A stretch of DNA of 64,000 nt. Origin: PALSA-600 sp037142875 (GTDB taxonomy: Bacteria; Actinomycetota; Thermoleophilia; Gaiellales; Gaiellaceae). The stretch is from positions 124,001 through 188,000 of the forward strand of contig JBAWZV010000001.1 of assembly GCA_037142875.1 (NCBI GenBank), read 5' to 3'. Positions 17,088 through 25,118 of the stretch are shown here, one piece after another. Within the stretch, counting starts at the first letter, position 1, and each line of letters begins with the position of its first letter. The position numbers and the translations under genes are program-made. The notes beneath the pieces are model-generated. The model was not told where the DNA came from, made no database searches, and was given only the letters and a program-made list of their open reading frames with translations.

Positions 17088-17849
17088 ATGCGCACGCCGA
17101 CCAACATCTCACTGACGACGAGGCTGCTGACGCTCGTGTCCGCGAGCGCCGCGGCGGTCACGCTCATGGCCTCGTCGGCCTCAGGAACGACGAACCGGAC
17201 CCTGTACGTCGGCTACAACGGCACGTCGATCACGATGACGCTGGCGAACGGAACACCGCTCACACAGGGGATGGTGATCCCGCCCGGTCCATACGACTTC
17301 GTCTTCCACGACTCGAGCGGTGATCCGAACATCGCGATCCAGGGGCCGGGCCTGACGTCGTTCATCATTGCCGTTCCGAGCGACTCGGTGGCCACTCGGA
17401 CACTGCAGCCAAACAGCACGTACACCTACCACGACGACAACTTCCCGAGCAGCCCGCCAGTGACGTTCTTCACGTCGGCTCCGGTGGCCGACACGCAGGC
17501 CTCGGCCGTCACGGCAATGGACGACACGAACCCGTCGAATACGACGGTGATCGGCGCGTCGACCACACCGAGAGGAACGCTCGTGGCAAAGATCGACACC
17601 ACGGACACACCGACGCTCCTCGCCCACGGAAAGCCCGTGACCAAGCTCGTCCCCGGCCGCTACGCCGTCGTGCTCAGCGATCGCTCGAAGAAGAGCGGGT
17701 TCCTTCTTCAGAAGAGCGGCCACGCGGCGCTTCGCCTGACCGCCCCGTCGTTCATCGGCTCACGGACGGTGCACGTCACGCTCACGAAGGGCCGCTGGCT
17801 GTTCTACGCCGCCAACAATGCGCGGCTGTCGTTCGTCGTCGCAGGCTGA
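17088..17849 (+). CDS. Secreted protein with cupredoxin-like beta repeats, unknown function
   Basis: This 253-aa protein starts with a signal peptide (basic start, hydrophobic residues 12-33, ending ASSASG). The mature part looks all-beta and has two similar halves. Each contains a segment like LANGTPLTQGMVIPPGPYDF (about 50-70) or LAHGKPVTKLVPGRYAVVL (about 183-201) followed by a thin strand pattern, as in plastocyanin-like domains. I see no His/Cys/Met copper site, so metal binding is doubtful. A GAAGGAA binding site precedes the ATG at 17088. Confidence 0.65.
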   Translation: MRTPTNISLTTRLLTLVSASAAAVTLMASSASGTTNRTLYVGYNGTSITMTLANGTPLTQGMVIPPGPYDFVFHDSSGDPNIAIQGPGLTSFIIAVPSDSVATRTLQPNSTYTYHDDNFPSSPPVTFFTSAPVADTQASAVTAMDDTNPSNTTVIGASTTPRGTLVAKIDTTDTPTLLAHGKPVTKLVPGRYAVVLSDRSKKSGFLLQKSGHAALRLTAPSFIGSRTVHVTLTKGRWLFYAANNARLSFVVAG

Positions 17850-17881
17850 GCGACGCACGTCGAGACACCGGTCAAGCGAGC

Positions 17882-18499
17882 TCAGACCCGCCAGAAGAGC
17901 GACGGCTTGCTGTCTCCGTGCCGCTGGCCCTCCTGGTAGAGCCCGCCCCAACGGATCACGCCGTCCTCGACGACGACCTCCTGCACGTCACCGTTGTGCG
18001 TTCCCGGCCAGTCGGCGAGCGCCTCGCCGCAGCCGAGCCAGGTTGAGCACATCACGCCGGCGTGGGTGACAACGAGGAAGCGGCTTTGCGGGTGCGCCAG
18101 CGCGATCGCTCGGAGCCCCTCCACGACGCGCACGCCCATCTCGTCGTAGCTCTCGCCCTCATCCCAGCCCGCACTGCCGGAGCAGTAGCGGGCGTACCCC
18201 TCCGGGTAGCGCCCCTGGAGCTCGGGCGACGTCAGCCCCATCCACTCTCCGACGTCGATCTCGCGCAGGCGGGCGTCGACGGTGATGCCGAGCTTCGACT
18301 GACCGGCGATGATCTCGGCCGTCTCGGACGCGCGGAGCAGGTCGGAGCAGTAGATCCCGTCCAGCTGCTCGCCACGGAGCGCGTCGGCGAGCGCGCGGGC
18401 CTGGGCGCGACCGGTGTCGTTGAGCGGAGGGTCGCCCTGCCAGCGGTGCTCGAGATTCCAGTCGGTCTGGCCATGGCGAGCCAGGAGGAGGGTCGTCAC
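17882..18499 (-). CDS. Histidine phosphatase family protein in a Calvin-cycle operon
   Basis: This 205-aa phosphoglycerate-mutase-like phosphatase has the phospho-accepting H9 in the RHG motif (ARHGQTDWN), the E80/E85 acid-base region (LREIDVGEWMG) and H146 in VVTHAGVM. The start is GTG at 18499, 28 nt after the comB-like stop, as the last gene of the fba-tkt-comB-like unit. Family members act on many sugar phosphates. Yeast Shb17 is a sedoheptulose bisphosphatase of this fold and some actinobacterial members dephosphorylate fructose 1,6-bisphosphate. Because a Calvin cycle needs FBPase/SBPase and none is otherwise present here, that activity is an attractive inference. Alpha-ribazole phosphatase or phosphoglycerate mutase are other options. 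Confidence 0.88.
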   Translation of the reverse strand: MTTLLLARHGQTDWNLEHRWQGDPPLNDTGRAQARALADALRGEQLDGIYCSDLLRASETAEIIAGQSKLGITVDARLREIDVGEWMGLTSPELQGRYPEGYARYCSGSAGWDEGESYDEMGVRVVEGLRAIALAHPQSRFLVVTHAGVMCSTWLGCGEALADWPGTHNGDVQEVVVEDGVIRWGGLYQEGQRHGDSKPSLFWRV

Positions 18500-18527
18500 C
18501 CGAGGCGCCTGCGTCGAGATCCGTCGG

Positions 18528-19214
18528 CTACGCGATGGTGACGGAGCCCGGGCCGCGCTCGACGATGCGCGGGACGATCCGCAGAATGCTCTCCTGAGCG
18601 CACCAGGGGATGTCTGCGTCCAGCTTGTTCTTGCGAATGTTGTCGGCGCTTGCTCCTCCGCCGATCCCCTCCTCCGCCGAGGTGAACGCATCGGCGAGAC
18701 ATGTCGCGGCGATGGCTGCGTCGTCGGGTGTGCCGCCGAGCGCGGCGGCGATCCGGCCTGCAACGTACGCGTCGTCGATTGCGAACTCGCCCTCGACCCC
18801 CGCACACAGGACTGCGACCTCGTCCGCTCGGCTTGCCTCGATGAGAATGGCCTCGAGGTTGAGGAGCGAGGCGACGAGCACCGTCTCGCACCGCTCGGCA
18901 GCGGCGAGGAGCAGCCGCGTGCCGTTCGTCGTCGTCAGAACGAGGGTGTGACCTTCGGGCTCGACTCCGACGAACTCGCGAGGCGAGTTGCCGAAGTCGA
19001 ACCCGTCGATCTTCACGTTGTGTCGTTCACCTGCGAGCCGAACGCCATCACCGGCGAGCGCGCGGGCGTCGTCGATCTCACCGACGCACACCACCCGCTC
19101 GTACCCGGCCGCGAGCGCCTGGCAGATCGTCGACGTCGCCCGAAGGACGTCGATGACGATGCCGACGGGGGCCGCGACCTGCTCGCCCGGCGTGAATCCG
19201 ACTCTGACCTTCAT
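18528..19214 (-). CDS. 2-phosphosulfolactate phosphatase (ComB) family protein
   Basis: This 228-aa protein matches the ComB family with IVIDVLRATSTICQAL near residues 18-33, LAGERHNVKIDGFDFGNSP near 60-78, LTTTNGTRLL near 92-101 and the Mg-binding acidic residues around CAGVEGEFAIDD near 137-148. In methanogens ComB makes sulfolactate for coenzyme M, but actinobacteria generally lack that pathway. Here it sits 6 nt after transketolase in a Calvin-type operon, so a different phosphate ester, for example a sugar phosphate or phosphoglycolate, is conceivable. The ATG at 19214 gives full family length. Confidence 0.85.
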   Translation of the reverse strand: MKVRVGFTPGEQVAAPVGIVIDVLRATSTICQALAAGYERVVCVGEIDDARALAGDGVRLAGERHNVKIDGFDFGNSPREFVGVEPEGHTLVLTTTNGTRLLLAAAERCETVLVASLLNLEAILIEASRADEVAVLCAGVEGEFAIDDAYVAGRIAAALGGTPDDAAIAATCLADAFTSAEEGIGGGASADNIRKNKLDADIPWCAQESILRIVPRIVERGPGSVTIA

Positions 19215-19220
19215 CTCTCC

Positions 19221-21236
19221 CTACTTCCCGGCGATCGCAGCTTCGACGTTCTTGACGACGTTCTCGGCGGTCATGCCGAAGTGCGCGAGCACCTCTCCTG
19301 CTGGACCGGAGGCGCCGAACGTGTCGATCGAGACAGACCGATCGACGAACTTCGACCAGCCGAACGACGATCCGGCCTCGACCGAGATCTTCGGAACGCC
19401 CGGGGTGAGCACCATGTCCTTGTACTCCTGCGGCTGGATTCCGTACATCTCCCAGCTCGGCATCGAGACAACGCGGACAGAGGTGCCCTTCGCTGCGAGC
19501 AGCTCGCGGGCTTCGATCGCGAGTGCAACCTCGGAGCCGGTCGCGACGATGATCGCCGCCGGGTTCTCCGGGTCATCGGACTCGATCAGGGTGTAGGCGC
19601 CCCGGACCATCTCGCGGACGGGGGTGACCTTCGTGCGGTCGAGCACCGGCAGATCCTGCCGGGTCAGGACGAGCACGACCGGCCCACGGAGATCCTCGAC
19701 TGCCAGGCGCCATGCCTCGACCGTCTCGGTTGCGTCGGCGGGCCGGAGGACGACAAGACCCGGAATCGCACGAAGCGACGCGAGGTGCTCGATCGGCTCA
19801 TGCGTCGGGCCGTCCTCACCAACTGCGACGGAGTCGTGAGTGAACACCCACGTCACGTCGAGGTTCATCAGCGCGGAGAGACGGATCGACGGCCGCATGT
19901 AGTCGGCGAAGACGAAGAACGTCGAGCCGTACGGCTTGAACAGGCCGCCGTGCAGGGCGATGCCGTTGACCGCCGCGGCCATCCCGTGCTCCCGGATGCC
20001 CCAGTGGATATTCCGACCCGCCTTCTCCTTGGTGTAGCTCGGCTCGCCGTTGAAGTTCGTATAGGTCGAACCGGCGAGGTCGGCTGCGCCGCCGATCAGG
20101 TTCGGCACGTACTTGCCGACTGCCTGCATCGCCTCGCGACCCGCAACGCGCGTGGACATCTTCGGCGTCGTGGCCGGCTCGTACTTCGGCATCACGTCGT
20201 CGAGGCCCGGCGGGATCTGCGCGATCAGACCGCTGAACCACTCGTTGTGAAGCTGCGGGTTCTTCATCGCCCAGGCGTCGTAGCGGGTCTGCCACTCCAT
20301 CTGCTCGTTGACGCCGCGGGTGCGACAGAAGGCCTGGAAGTCGAGTGCGACCTCCTCCGGCACGTGGAAGTGCTTGTCGGGATCCCACCCGAGGAGCTCC
20401 TTCGTTGCCCGCACCTCATCCTCGCCGAGCGCTGCGCCGTGCGCTGCATGCGTGCCGCGCTTGTTCGGCGAGTGGTGAGCGATGACCGTCTTCAGACGGA
20501 TCAGTGTCGGCTTGTTCTCCTCGGCGATGCCCTCACGGATCGCGGCCTCGATCGCCTCGCAGTCCTCGCCGTCGGCGACGGTGAGGGTCTGCCAGCCCTG
20601 GGCCCGGAAGCGCATGTCGATGTCCTCCGTGAAGGAGAGATCGGTGCTTCCGTCGATCGTGATGCTGTTGTCGTCGTAGAGATAGATCAGATGACCGAGG
20701 CCGAGGTGGCCGGCGATCGACGCCGCTTCGGCGGAGATGCCTTCCATCAGGTCGCCGTCGGAGCAGATCGTGAAGATGCGGTGGTCGCAGACCTCACGGC
20801 CGTACCGCTCACGCAGCCAACGCTCAGCGATCGCCATGCCGACAGCGTTGGCGAAGCCCTGGCCGAGCGGCCCCGTGGTCGTCTCGACGCCCGCCGTATG
20901 GCGGAACTCGGGATGGCCCGGCGTCTTCGATCCCATCTGCCGGAACTGCTTGATGTCCTCGAGTTCGAGGTCGTACCCGGCCAGGAAGAGGCTCGAGTAG
21001 AGCAGCATCGATGCGTGGCCGGCCGAGAGAACGAACCGGTCGCGATCGGGCCAGGCCGGATCGAGCGGGTTGAACTTCATGATCCGCTTGAAGAGGATGT
21101 ATGCGGCCGGGGCGAGCGACATCGGTGCCCCGGGGTGACCGGAGTTCGCGGCCTGGACGGCGTCGATCGACAACGTCCTGATCGTGTCGATGAAGAGCTT
21201 GTCCTGCTCGGTATAGGGCTGGATCGGATCAGACAC
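19221..21236 (-). CDS. tkt: Transketolase
   Basis: This 671-aa thiamine-diphosphate enzyme transfers two-carbon units between ketoses and aldoses in the Calvin and pentose phosphate cycles. Key segments are SGHPGAPMS with H34 near 32-40, the ThDP motif starting ICSDGDLMEG and ending in DDN (about 152-186), GPTHEPIEHL, and the C-terminal MPSWEMYG region. Starting at GTG 21236 after a GGGAG site gives the usual N-terminus. The first 8 nt overlap the end of fba, indicating co-translation in the order fba-tkt-comB-like-phosphatase. Confidence 0.96.
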   Translation of the reverse strand: MSDPIQPYTEQDKLFIDTIRTLSIDAVQAANSGHPGAPMSLAPAAYILFKRIMKFNPLDPAWPDRDRFVLSAGHASMLLYSSLFLAGYDLELEDIKQFRQMGSKTPGHPEFRHTAGVETTTGPLGQGFANAVGMAIAERWLRERYGREVCDHRIFTICSDGDLMEGISAEAASIAGHLGLGHLIYLYDDNSITIDGSTDLSFTEDIDMRFRAQGWQTLTVADGEDCEAIEAAIREGIAEENKPTLIRLKTVIAHHSPNKRGTHAAHGAALGEDEVRATKELLGWDPDKHFHVPEEVALDFQAFCRTRGVNEQMEWQTRYDAWAMKNPQLHNEWFSGLIAQIPPGLDDVMPKYEPATTPKMSTRVAGREAMQAVGKYVPNLIGGAADLAGSTYTNFNGEPSYTKEKAGRNIHWGIREHGMAAAVNGIALHGGLFKPYGSTFFVFADYMRPSIRLSALMNLDVTWVFTHDSVAVGEDGPTHEPIEHLASLRAIPGLVVLRPADATETVEAWRLAVEDLRGPVVLVLTRQDLPVLDRTKVTPVREMVRGAYTLIESDDPENPAAIIVATGSEVALAIEARELLAAKGTSVRVVSMPSWEMYGIQPQEYKDMVLTPGVPKISVEAGSSFGWSKFVDRSVSIDTFGASGPAGEVLAHFGMTAENVVKNVEAAIAGK

Positions 21237-22245
21237 CGTTGCTCCCTGCGTAGCGCTTGGCCATTTCCTCGAGTGACAAAACCTCGTAATCACCGGCGTG
21301 ACCGGCTGCGCCGAACTGCGTGAGCCGCTCGGCGACGACGTCCTTCATCGCCTCGCGCGCCGGCTTGAAGAACGCGCGCGGGTCGAACTCAGCGGGATGC
21401 GCCAGGATGCTCTCGCGCAGCGCCGCGGTGATTGCAAGACGGCCGTCGGTGTCGACGTTCACCTTGCGCACGCCGTGACGGATGCCCTGCTGGATCTCCT
21501 CGACGGGCACACCGAAGGTGGCATCGAGCTTTCCGCCTGCCGCGTTGATGCGGTTGACGAGTGCCTCGGGCACGCTCGACGATCCGTGCATGACCATGTG
21601 CGTCGCCGGCAGCTTCTGGTGGATCTCCTCGATCAGATGCATCGCGAGGACATCACCGTCGGGCTTCTCCGTGAACTTGTAGGCACCGTGGCTCGTGCCG
21701 ATCGCGACGGCGAGTGCGTCGACGCCCGTCTGCTTGACGAAGTCGACGGCCTGGTCGGGGTCGGTGAGATGCACCTCGCCGGAGCCGTGCCCGTCCTCGA
21801 TACCGCCGAGGGTGCCGAGCTCGCCTTCGACGCTGACGCCCAGAACGTGGGCCGCCTCGACCACCTCACGGGTGACCGCGACGTTGTACTCGTAGTCGGA
21901 CGGCGTCTTGCCGTCGGCGAGGAGCGAGCCGTCCATCATCACGCTCGTGAAGCCGAGGTCGATCGCCATGCGGCACGTGTCGGGGGAGTCGCCGTGGTCG
22001 AGATGGAGCACGATCGGGATCTCCGGCGCGCTCTCGACCGCGGCCAGGATCAGATTTCGAAGGTATCGGGGGCCGGCGTAATTGATCGCACCGCGAGAAG
22101 CCTGGACAATCACCGGTGACTGCGTCTGCTGCGCGGCCGCGACGATGCCCTGGAGCTGCTCCATATTGTTGACGTTGAACGCGCCGACGCCGTAGCCGCC
22201 CTTGGCAGCTTCGTCCAGCACCTGGCGCAGGGTCGCAAGTGGCAT
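21229..22245 (-). CDS. fba: Class II fructose-bisphosphate aldolase
   Basis: This 338-aa zinc aldolase (cbbA type) condenses dihydroxyacetone phosphate with glyceraldehyde 3-phosphate or erythrose 4-phosphate. The Zn/acid residues D83 and H84 are in HLDHGDS, the VEGELGTLGG loop at 139-148 is standard, and the GTSHGAYKF His and the MHGSSSVPE phosphate site follow. It is the first gene of the leftward arm, 143 nt from the divergent LysR gene, with a TTGTCA/TAGCCT promoter and a shared operator in between. A GGAGAGAG site precedes the ATG at 22245. Confidence 0.96.
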   Translation of the reverse strand: MPLATLRQVLDEAAKGGYGVGAFNVNNMEQLQGIVAAAQQTQSPVIVQASRGAINYAGPRYLRNLILAAVESAPEIPIVLHLDHGDSPDTCRMAIDLGFTSVMMDGSLLADGKTPSDYEYNVAVTREVVEAAHVLGVSVEGELGTLGGIEDGHGSGEVHLTDPDQAVDFVKQTGVDALAVAIGTSHGAYKFTEKPDGDVLAMHLIEEIHQKLPATHMVMHGSSSVPEALVNRINAAGGKLDATFGVPVEEIQQGIRHGVRKVNVDTDGRLAITAALRESILAHPAEFDPRAFFKPAREAMKDVVAERLTQFGAAGHAGDYEVLSLEEMAKRYAGSNGV

Positions 22246-22324
22246 CGCTCTCTCCTACTGTCGGTCGGGGTCGCCCATTCTCGCAGCGCGCGGGGATTCG
22301 CGCCGGGACATGCGCAGTTGGACT

Positions 22325-22353
22325 AGGCTATCGCGCCCGTACATCATTGACAA
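22325..22353 (-). promoter_or_regulatory. Predicted fba operon promoter
   Basis: Read leftward, TTGTCA (22353-22348), a 17-nt spacer and TAGCCT (22330-22325) form a promoter with a good -35 and a weak -10, as expected for an activator-dependent start. The -35 overlaps the inverted repeat proposed as LysR operator. Confidence 0.5.
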
Positions 22354-22370
22354 TCGAAAAGTTCGGTTGT
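22350..22370. promoter_or_regulatory. LysR (CbbR-like) operator candidate
   Basis: ACAATCGAA-AAG-TTCGGTTGT is a 9-bp inverted repeat with one mismatch around a 3-nt centre, located 19 nt before the LysR start and 105 nt before fba. LysR regulators, including CbbR, typically bind such dyads in the intergenic region between their own gene and the target operon. TTGACA at 22347-22352 overlaps its left arm, and TATAGT at 22374-22379 lies just before the LysR start. Confidence 0.6.
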
Positions 22371-22388
22371 TCGTATAGTCTTTCCACT

Positions 22389-23300
22389 ATGGCCGTCACC
22401 CTTAACCAACTCTCAAGTTTCCTGGCGGTCGCGCGCGAAGGGTCAGTGTCCGCAGCGGCAGCGAAGCTCTACGTCACGCAGCCGTCGATCTCAGCGGCCG
22501 TCTCAGCGCTCTCGCGCGAGATCGGAGTCGATCTGACCGAGCGCGTGGGACGTGGCGTCGGTCTGACCGCAGCCGGTGAGGCCTTCCGCCCCTACGCCGC
22601 GGACGTCCTCGGCCTGATCGGCCAGGGCCGCCAGGCGGCACGCGAGGCAGCCGACCATTCGATGCGGAGCCTGCGAATCGTCGCCGTCGCCACTGCCGCC
22701 GAGTTCGTGGTCCCCTCACTCCTGCGCGCCTTCGGCCATCTCCACCCAGAGATCCACCTCTCCCTCGAGGTCGCCAACCGGGCGTCGGTCTTCGAACGCG
22801 TGCTCGAGCACGAGGTCGACGTCGCGATCGCCGGTCGGCCTCCCGAGGACGACCGCATCGCCGGCCACGCGTTCCTGCAGAACGAGATCGCGCTCATCGC
22901 CTCCCCGGACGACCCGCTCGTCGGTGGAAAGCCGATCCGGCCCGAACAGCTCGCCGACCGCGTGTGGCTCATGCGCGAGCCCGGCTCCGGCACACGGCAG
23001 CTCGTCAGCGAGTTCCTCGGCGGCCTCGACCTCCGACCCGAGTCCCTCACGCTCGGCTCGAACGGCGCCATCAAGGAGGCCGTCCGACTTGGACTCGGGA
23101 TCTCGATCCAGTCGCGCGTCGCCGTCGAGAATGAGCTCGAGTCCGGCGCCCTCGCCGAGATCCCCGTCCAGGGTGGGCTTCCTGCACGCGAGTGGTACGC
23201 GCTCCACTCCGCCACTGTCCCACCCCGCCCCGCAGTCAAGGAGTTCCTCGAGTTCATCTTCGGCGTCGCCGGGCAGGCCGCCTTCGAGGGTCGCCAGTGA
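22389..23300 (+). CDS. cbbR: LysR family transcriptional regulator (probable CbbR)
   Basis: This 303-aa protein has the LysR winged helix at residues 4-62 (NQLSSFLAVAREGSVSAAAA, then TQPSISAAVSALSREIG) and an effector domain from about 90 with VFERVLEHEVDVAIAG and LGSNGAIKEAVRLGLGISI. CbbR proteins sense phosphorylated or reduced metabolites to activate Calvin-cycle operons. This gene is divergent from fba-tkt and directly precedes rpe and prk, which is the classic cbbR position. Its ATG lies 9 nt after a TATAGT hexamer, so the leader is very short or absent. Confidence 0.88.
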   Translation: MAVTLNQLSSFLAVAREGSVSAAAAKLYVTQPSISAAVSALSREIGVDLTERVGRGVGLTAAGEAFRPYAADVLGLIGQGRQAAREAADHSMRSLRIVAVATAAEFVVPSLLRAFGHLHPEIHLSLEVANRASVFERVLEHEVDVAIAGRPPEDDRIAGHAFLQNEIALIASPDDPLVGGKPIRPEQLADRVWLMREPGSGTRQLVSEFLGGLDLRPESLTLGSNGAIKEAVRLGLGISIQSRVAVENELESGALAEIPVQGGLPAREWYALHSATVPPRPAVKEFLEFIFGVAGQAAFEGRQ

Positions 23301-23382
23301 CCCGGCCAGCATTCCATCAGCACACGTCCATGACCATGTCCGAGCACGAGACACGGCCCGGCCAAACAGGAGCGACCCCCAG

Positions 23383-24066
23383 ATGACCGACACCTTCAAG
23401 ATCCCCACCGGCGAGATCGCGCCGTCCCTGCTGTCAGCTGACTTCGCCCATCTCGGCGACCAGGTCGAGCTCGTGATGGACGCAGGCGCGACCGTGATGC
23501 ACATCGACGTGATGGACGGACATTTCGTCCCGCCGATCACGATCGGGCCGCTGATCGTCGATGCGATCCGCGACATCGTGAAGGGTCGCGGCGGCGTCCT
23601 CGACGTGCACCTGATGGTCGAGCGTCCGGAGAAGCACATCGAGGCGTTCGCCAAGGCTGGCGCCGACATCATCACGATCCATCCCGAGGCGACACCGCAC
23701 ATCCACTACGCGCTCCGGATGATCCGCGAGGCCGGCTGCGCCGCTGGCGTCGTGATCAACCCCGGCACGCCGGTTGAGGCCGTCGAGCCCGTCGCCGAGC
23801 TGATCGACCTCTGCCTTCTGATGAGCGTGAACCCCGGCTGGGGCGGCCAGAAGTACATCCCGACGTCGACCGACCGGCTGCGCCGGCTCCGGGCTCTCCT
23901 GCCCGACGAGGTCGTCCTCGAGATCGACGGAGGCGTCTCGCTCGATACGGTCGACGAGATCCGCGACGCCGGCGCCCAGCTCTTCGTTGCCGGGTCGAGC
24001 GTCTTCGGGGCCGCCGATCCGACCGTCGCATTCAAGGCCCTCGCTGCGCGCGTCGCGATCCAGTAG
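23383..24066 (+). CDS. rpe: Ribulose-phosphate 3-epimerase
   Basis: This 227-aa TIM-barrel enzyme interconverts ribulose 5-phosphate and xylulose 5-phosphate. It has the full signature set: APSLLSADFAHLG near 12-24, HIDVMDGHFVPPITIGP near 44-60, LMSVNPGWGGQ near 146-156 and LEIDGGVSLDTV near 184-195, carrying the metal ligands and catalytic Asp pair. The ATG at 23383 has an AGGAG about 10 nt upstream and fits the family length. It follows the LysR gene by 82 nt and precedes prk by 89 nt, all on the same strand. Confidence 0.96.
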   Translation: MTDTFKIPTGEIAPSLLSADFAHLGDQVELVMDAGATVMHIDVMDGHFVPPITIGPLIVDAIRDIVKGRGGVLDVHLMVERPEKHIEAFAKAGADIITIHPEATPHIHYALRMIREAGCAAGVVINPGTPVEAVEPVAELIDLCLLMSVNPGWGGQKYIPTSTDRLRRLRALLPDEVVLEIDGGVSLDTVDEIRDAGAQLFVAGSSVFGAADPTVAFKALAARVAIQ

Positions 24067-24155
24067 CTCGTGCTCTATATGACAAGCCCAACGGTTCGCT
24101 CAATGTCTACCTCCGGCTTTGTCTACAGTGCCGAAATGCCCAAGGGAGATTGCTG

Positions 24156-25118
24156 ATGCCACGGCCCGTCATGCTCGGGATTGTCGGAGACTCCGGCTCC
24201 GGGAAGACGACCGTCACCCGAGGCCTCGTTCGCGTCCTCGGTGAGGAGCGGGTCAGCGCGTTCTGCACCGACGACTACCACCGGTACGACCGGCGGCAGC
24301 GCGCGGAGCGCAACATCACGCCGCTCCATCCCGACTGCAACCACCTCGACATCCTTGCGCAGCACCTGAAGCACCTGCGCAACGGCGAGCCGATCATGAA
24401 GCCGACCTATCGGCACAACGACGGCACCTTCGGGCCGCCGGACTACTTCCTGCCCAACGAGTTCGTGGTCACCGAGGGACTCCTCGGCTTCTACAACCAG
24501 GAGATGTGCGACATGTTCGACGTGCGGGTGTATCTGAACCCGCCGGAGGATCTGCGCCGCCACTGGAAGGTGCAGCGCGACTGCTCACGCCGCGGCTACA
24601 CGACCGACCAGGTTCTCTCTGACCTCGATCGGCGCGAGCCCGACTCGGAGGCGTTCATCCGGCCGCAGCGTCACAACGCGGACATCGCGATCGCCTTCCA
24701 GCCGAGCGCGACCGACGACCAGGAGCACCTCGACTGCAAGCTGACGCTTCACGACACGCTCCCGCATCCGAATCTCAGCGGTGTCATCACCGGAGGCGAC
24801 TCGGACGGCCTCGTCCTCACGGAGCGCCCTGGCGCCCTTGAGCTCTACGTCCCCGGTCGGCTGCCGCCGGAGCGTGCGAGCGAGATCGAAGAGGCGATCT
24901 GGGAGCGGATGCACTTCGCGAGCCACCTCCGGCAGGAGCGGCTCGGCGACTTCACGATCGGGACAGATCTCCACCGGTCGGACGCGCTCGCAGTCGTTCA
25001 GCTCGTCATCCTGTACCACCTCGTCACGGCCCGCGCAGTGGTCTCCGCGACGTCGGGCGGCTCCGCGCGCGACTTCGATCTCACAGGTCTTGACGACCTG
25101 CTCGGCCAGACCTCCTAG
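24156..25118 (+). CDS. prk: Phosphoribulokinase
   Basis: This 320-aa P-loop kinase phosphorylates ribulose 5-phosphate to ribulose 1,5-bisphosphate, the RuBisCO substrate. The P-loop GDSGSGKTT is at 11-19. CTDDYHRYDR near 39-48, THE-type substrate residues in LHPDCNHLD, KPTYRHNDGTFGPP, VTEGLLGFY and the WKVQRDCSRRGYT lid follow the phosphoribulokinase pattern rather than uridine kinase. The ATG at 24156 lies 7 nt after GGGAG and was preferred to the TTG two codons upstream. I do not see the paired regulatory cysteines of the chloroplast enzyme near the P-loop. The gene ends 4 nt into the convergent glycosyltransferase gene. Confidence 0.93.
   Translation: MPRPVMLGIVGDSGSGKTTVTRGLVRVLGEERVSAFCTDDYHRYDRRQRAERNITPLHPDCNHLDILAQHLKHLRNGEPIMKPTYRHNDGTFGPPDYFLPNEFVVTEGLLGFYNQEMCDMFDVRVYLNPPEDLRRHWKVQRDCSRRGYTTDQVLSDLDRREPDSEAFIRPQRHNADIAIAFQPSATDDQEHLDCKLTLHDTLPHPNLSGVITGGDSDGLVLTERPGALELYVPGRLPPERASEIEEAIWERMHFASHLRQERLGDFTIGTDLHRSDALAVVQLVILYHLVTARAVVSATSGGSARDFDLTGLDDLLGQTS

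Noticed and set aside
18414..21323. A 969-codon plus-strand frame
   Set aside because: It is antisense to tkt, comB-like and histidine phosphatase genes. Its translation has no domain pattern and is a by-product of high GC.
24156..25118. Prk as a uridine kinase
   Set aside because: The DDYHRYDR and WKVQRDCSRRGY segments and the adjacent rpe, fba, tkt and LysR genes fit phosphoribulokinase.
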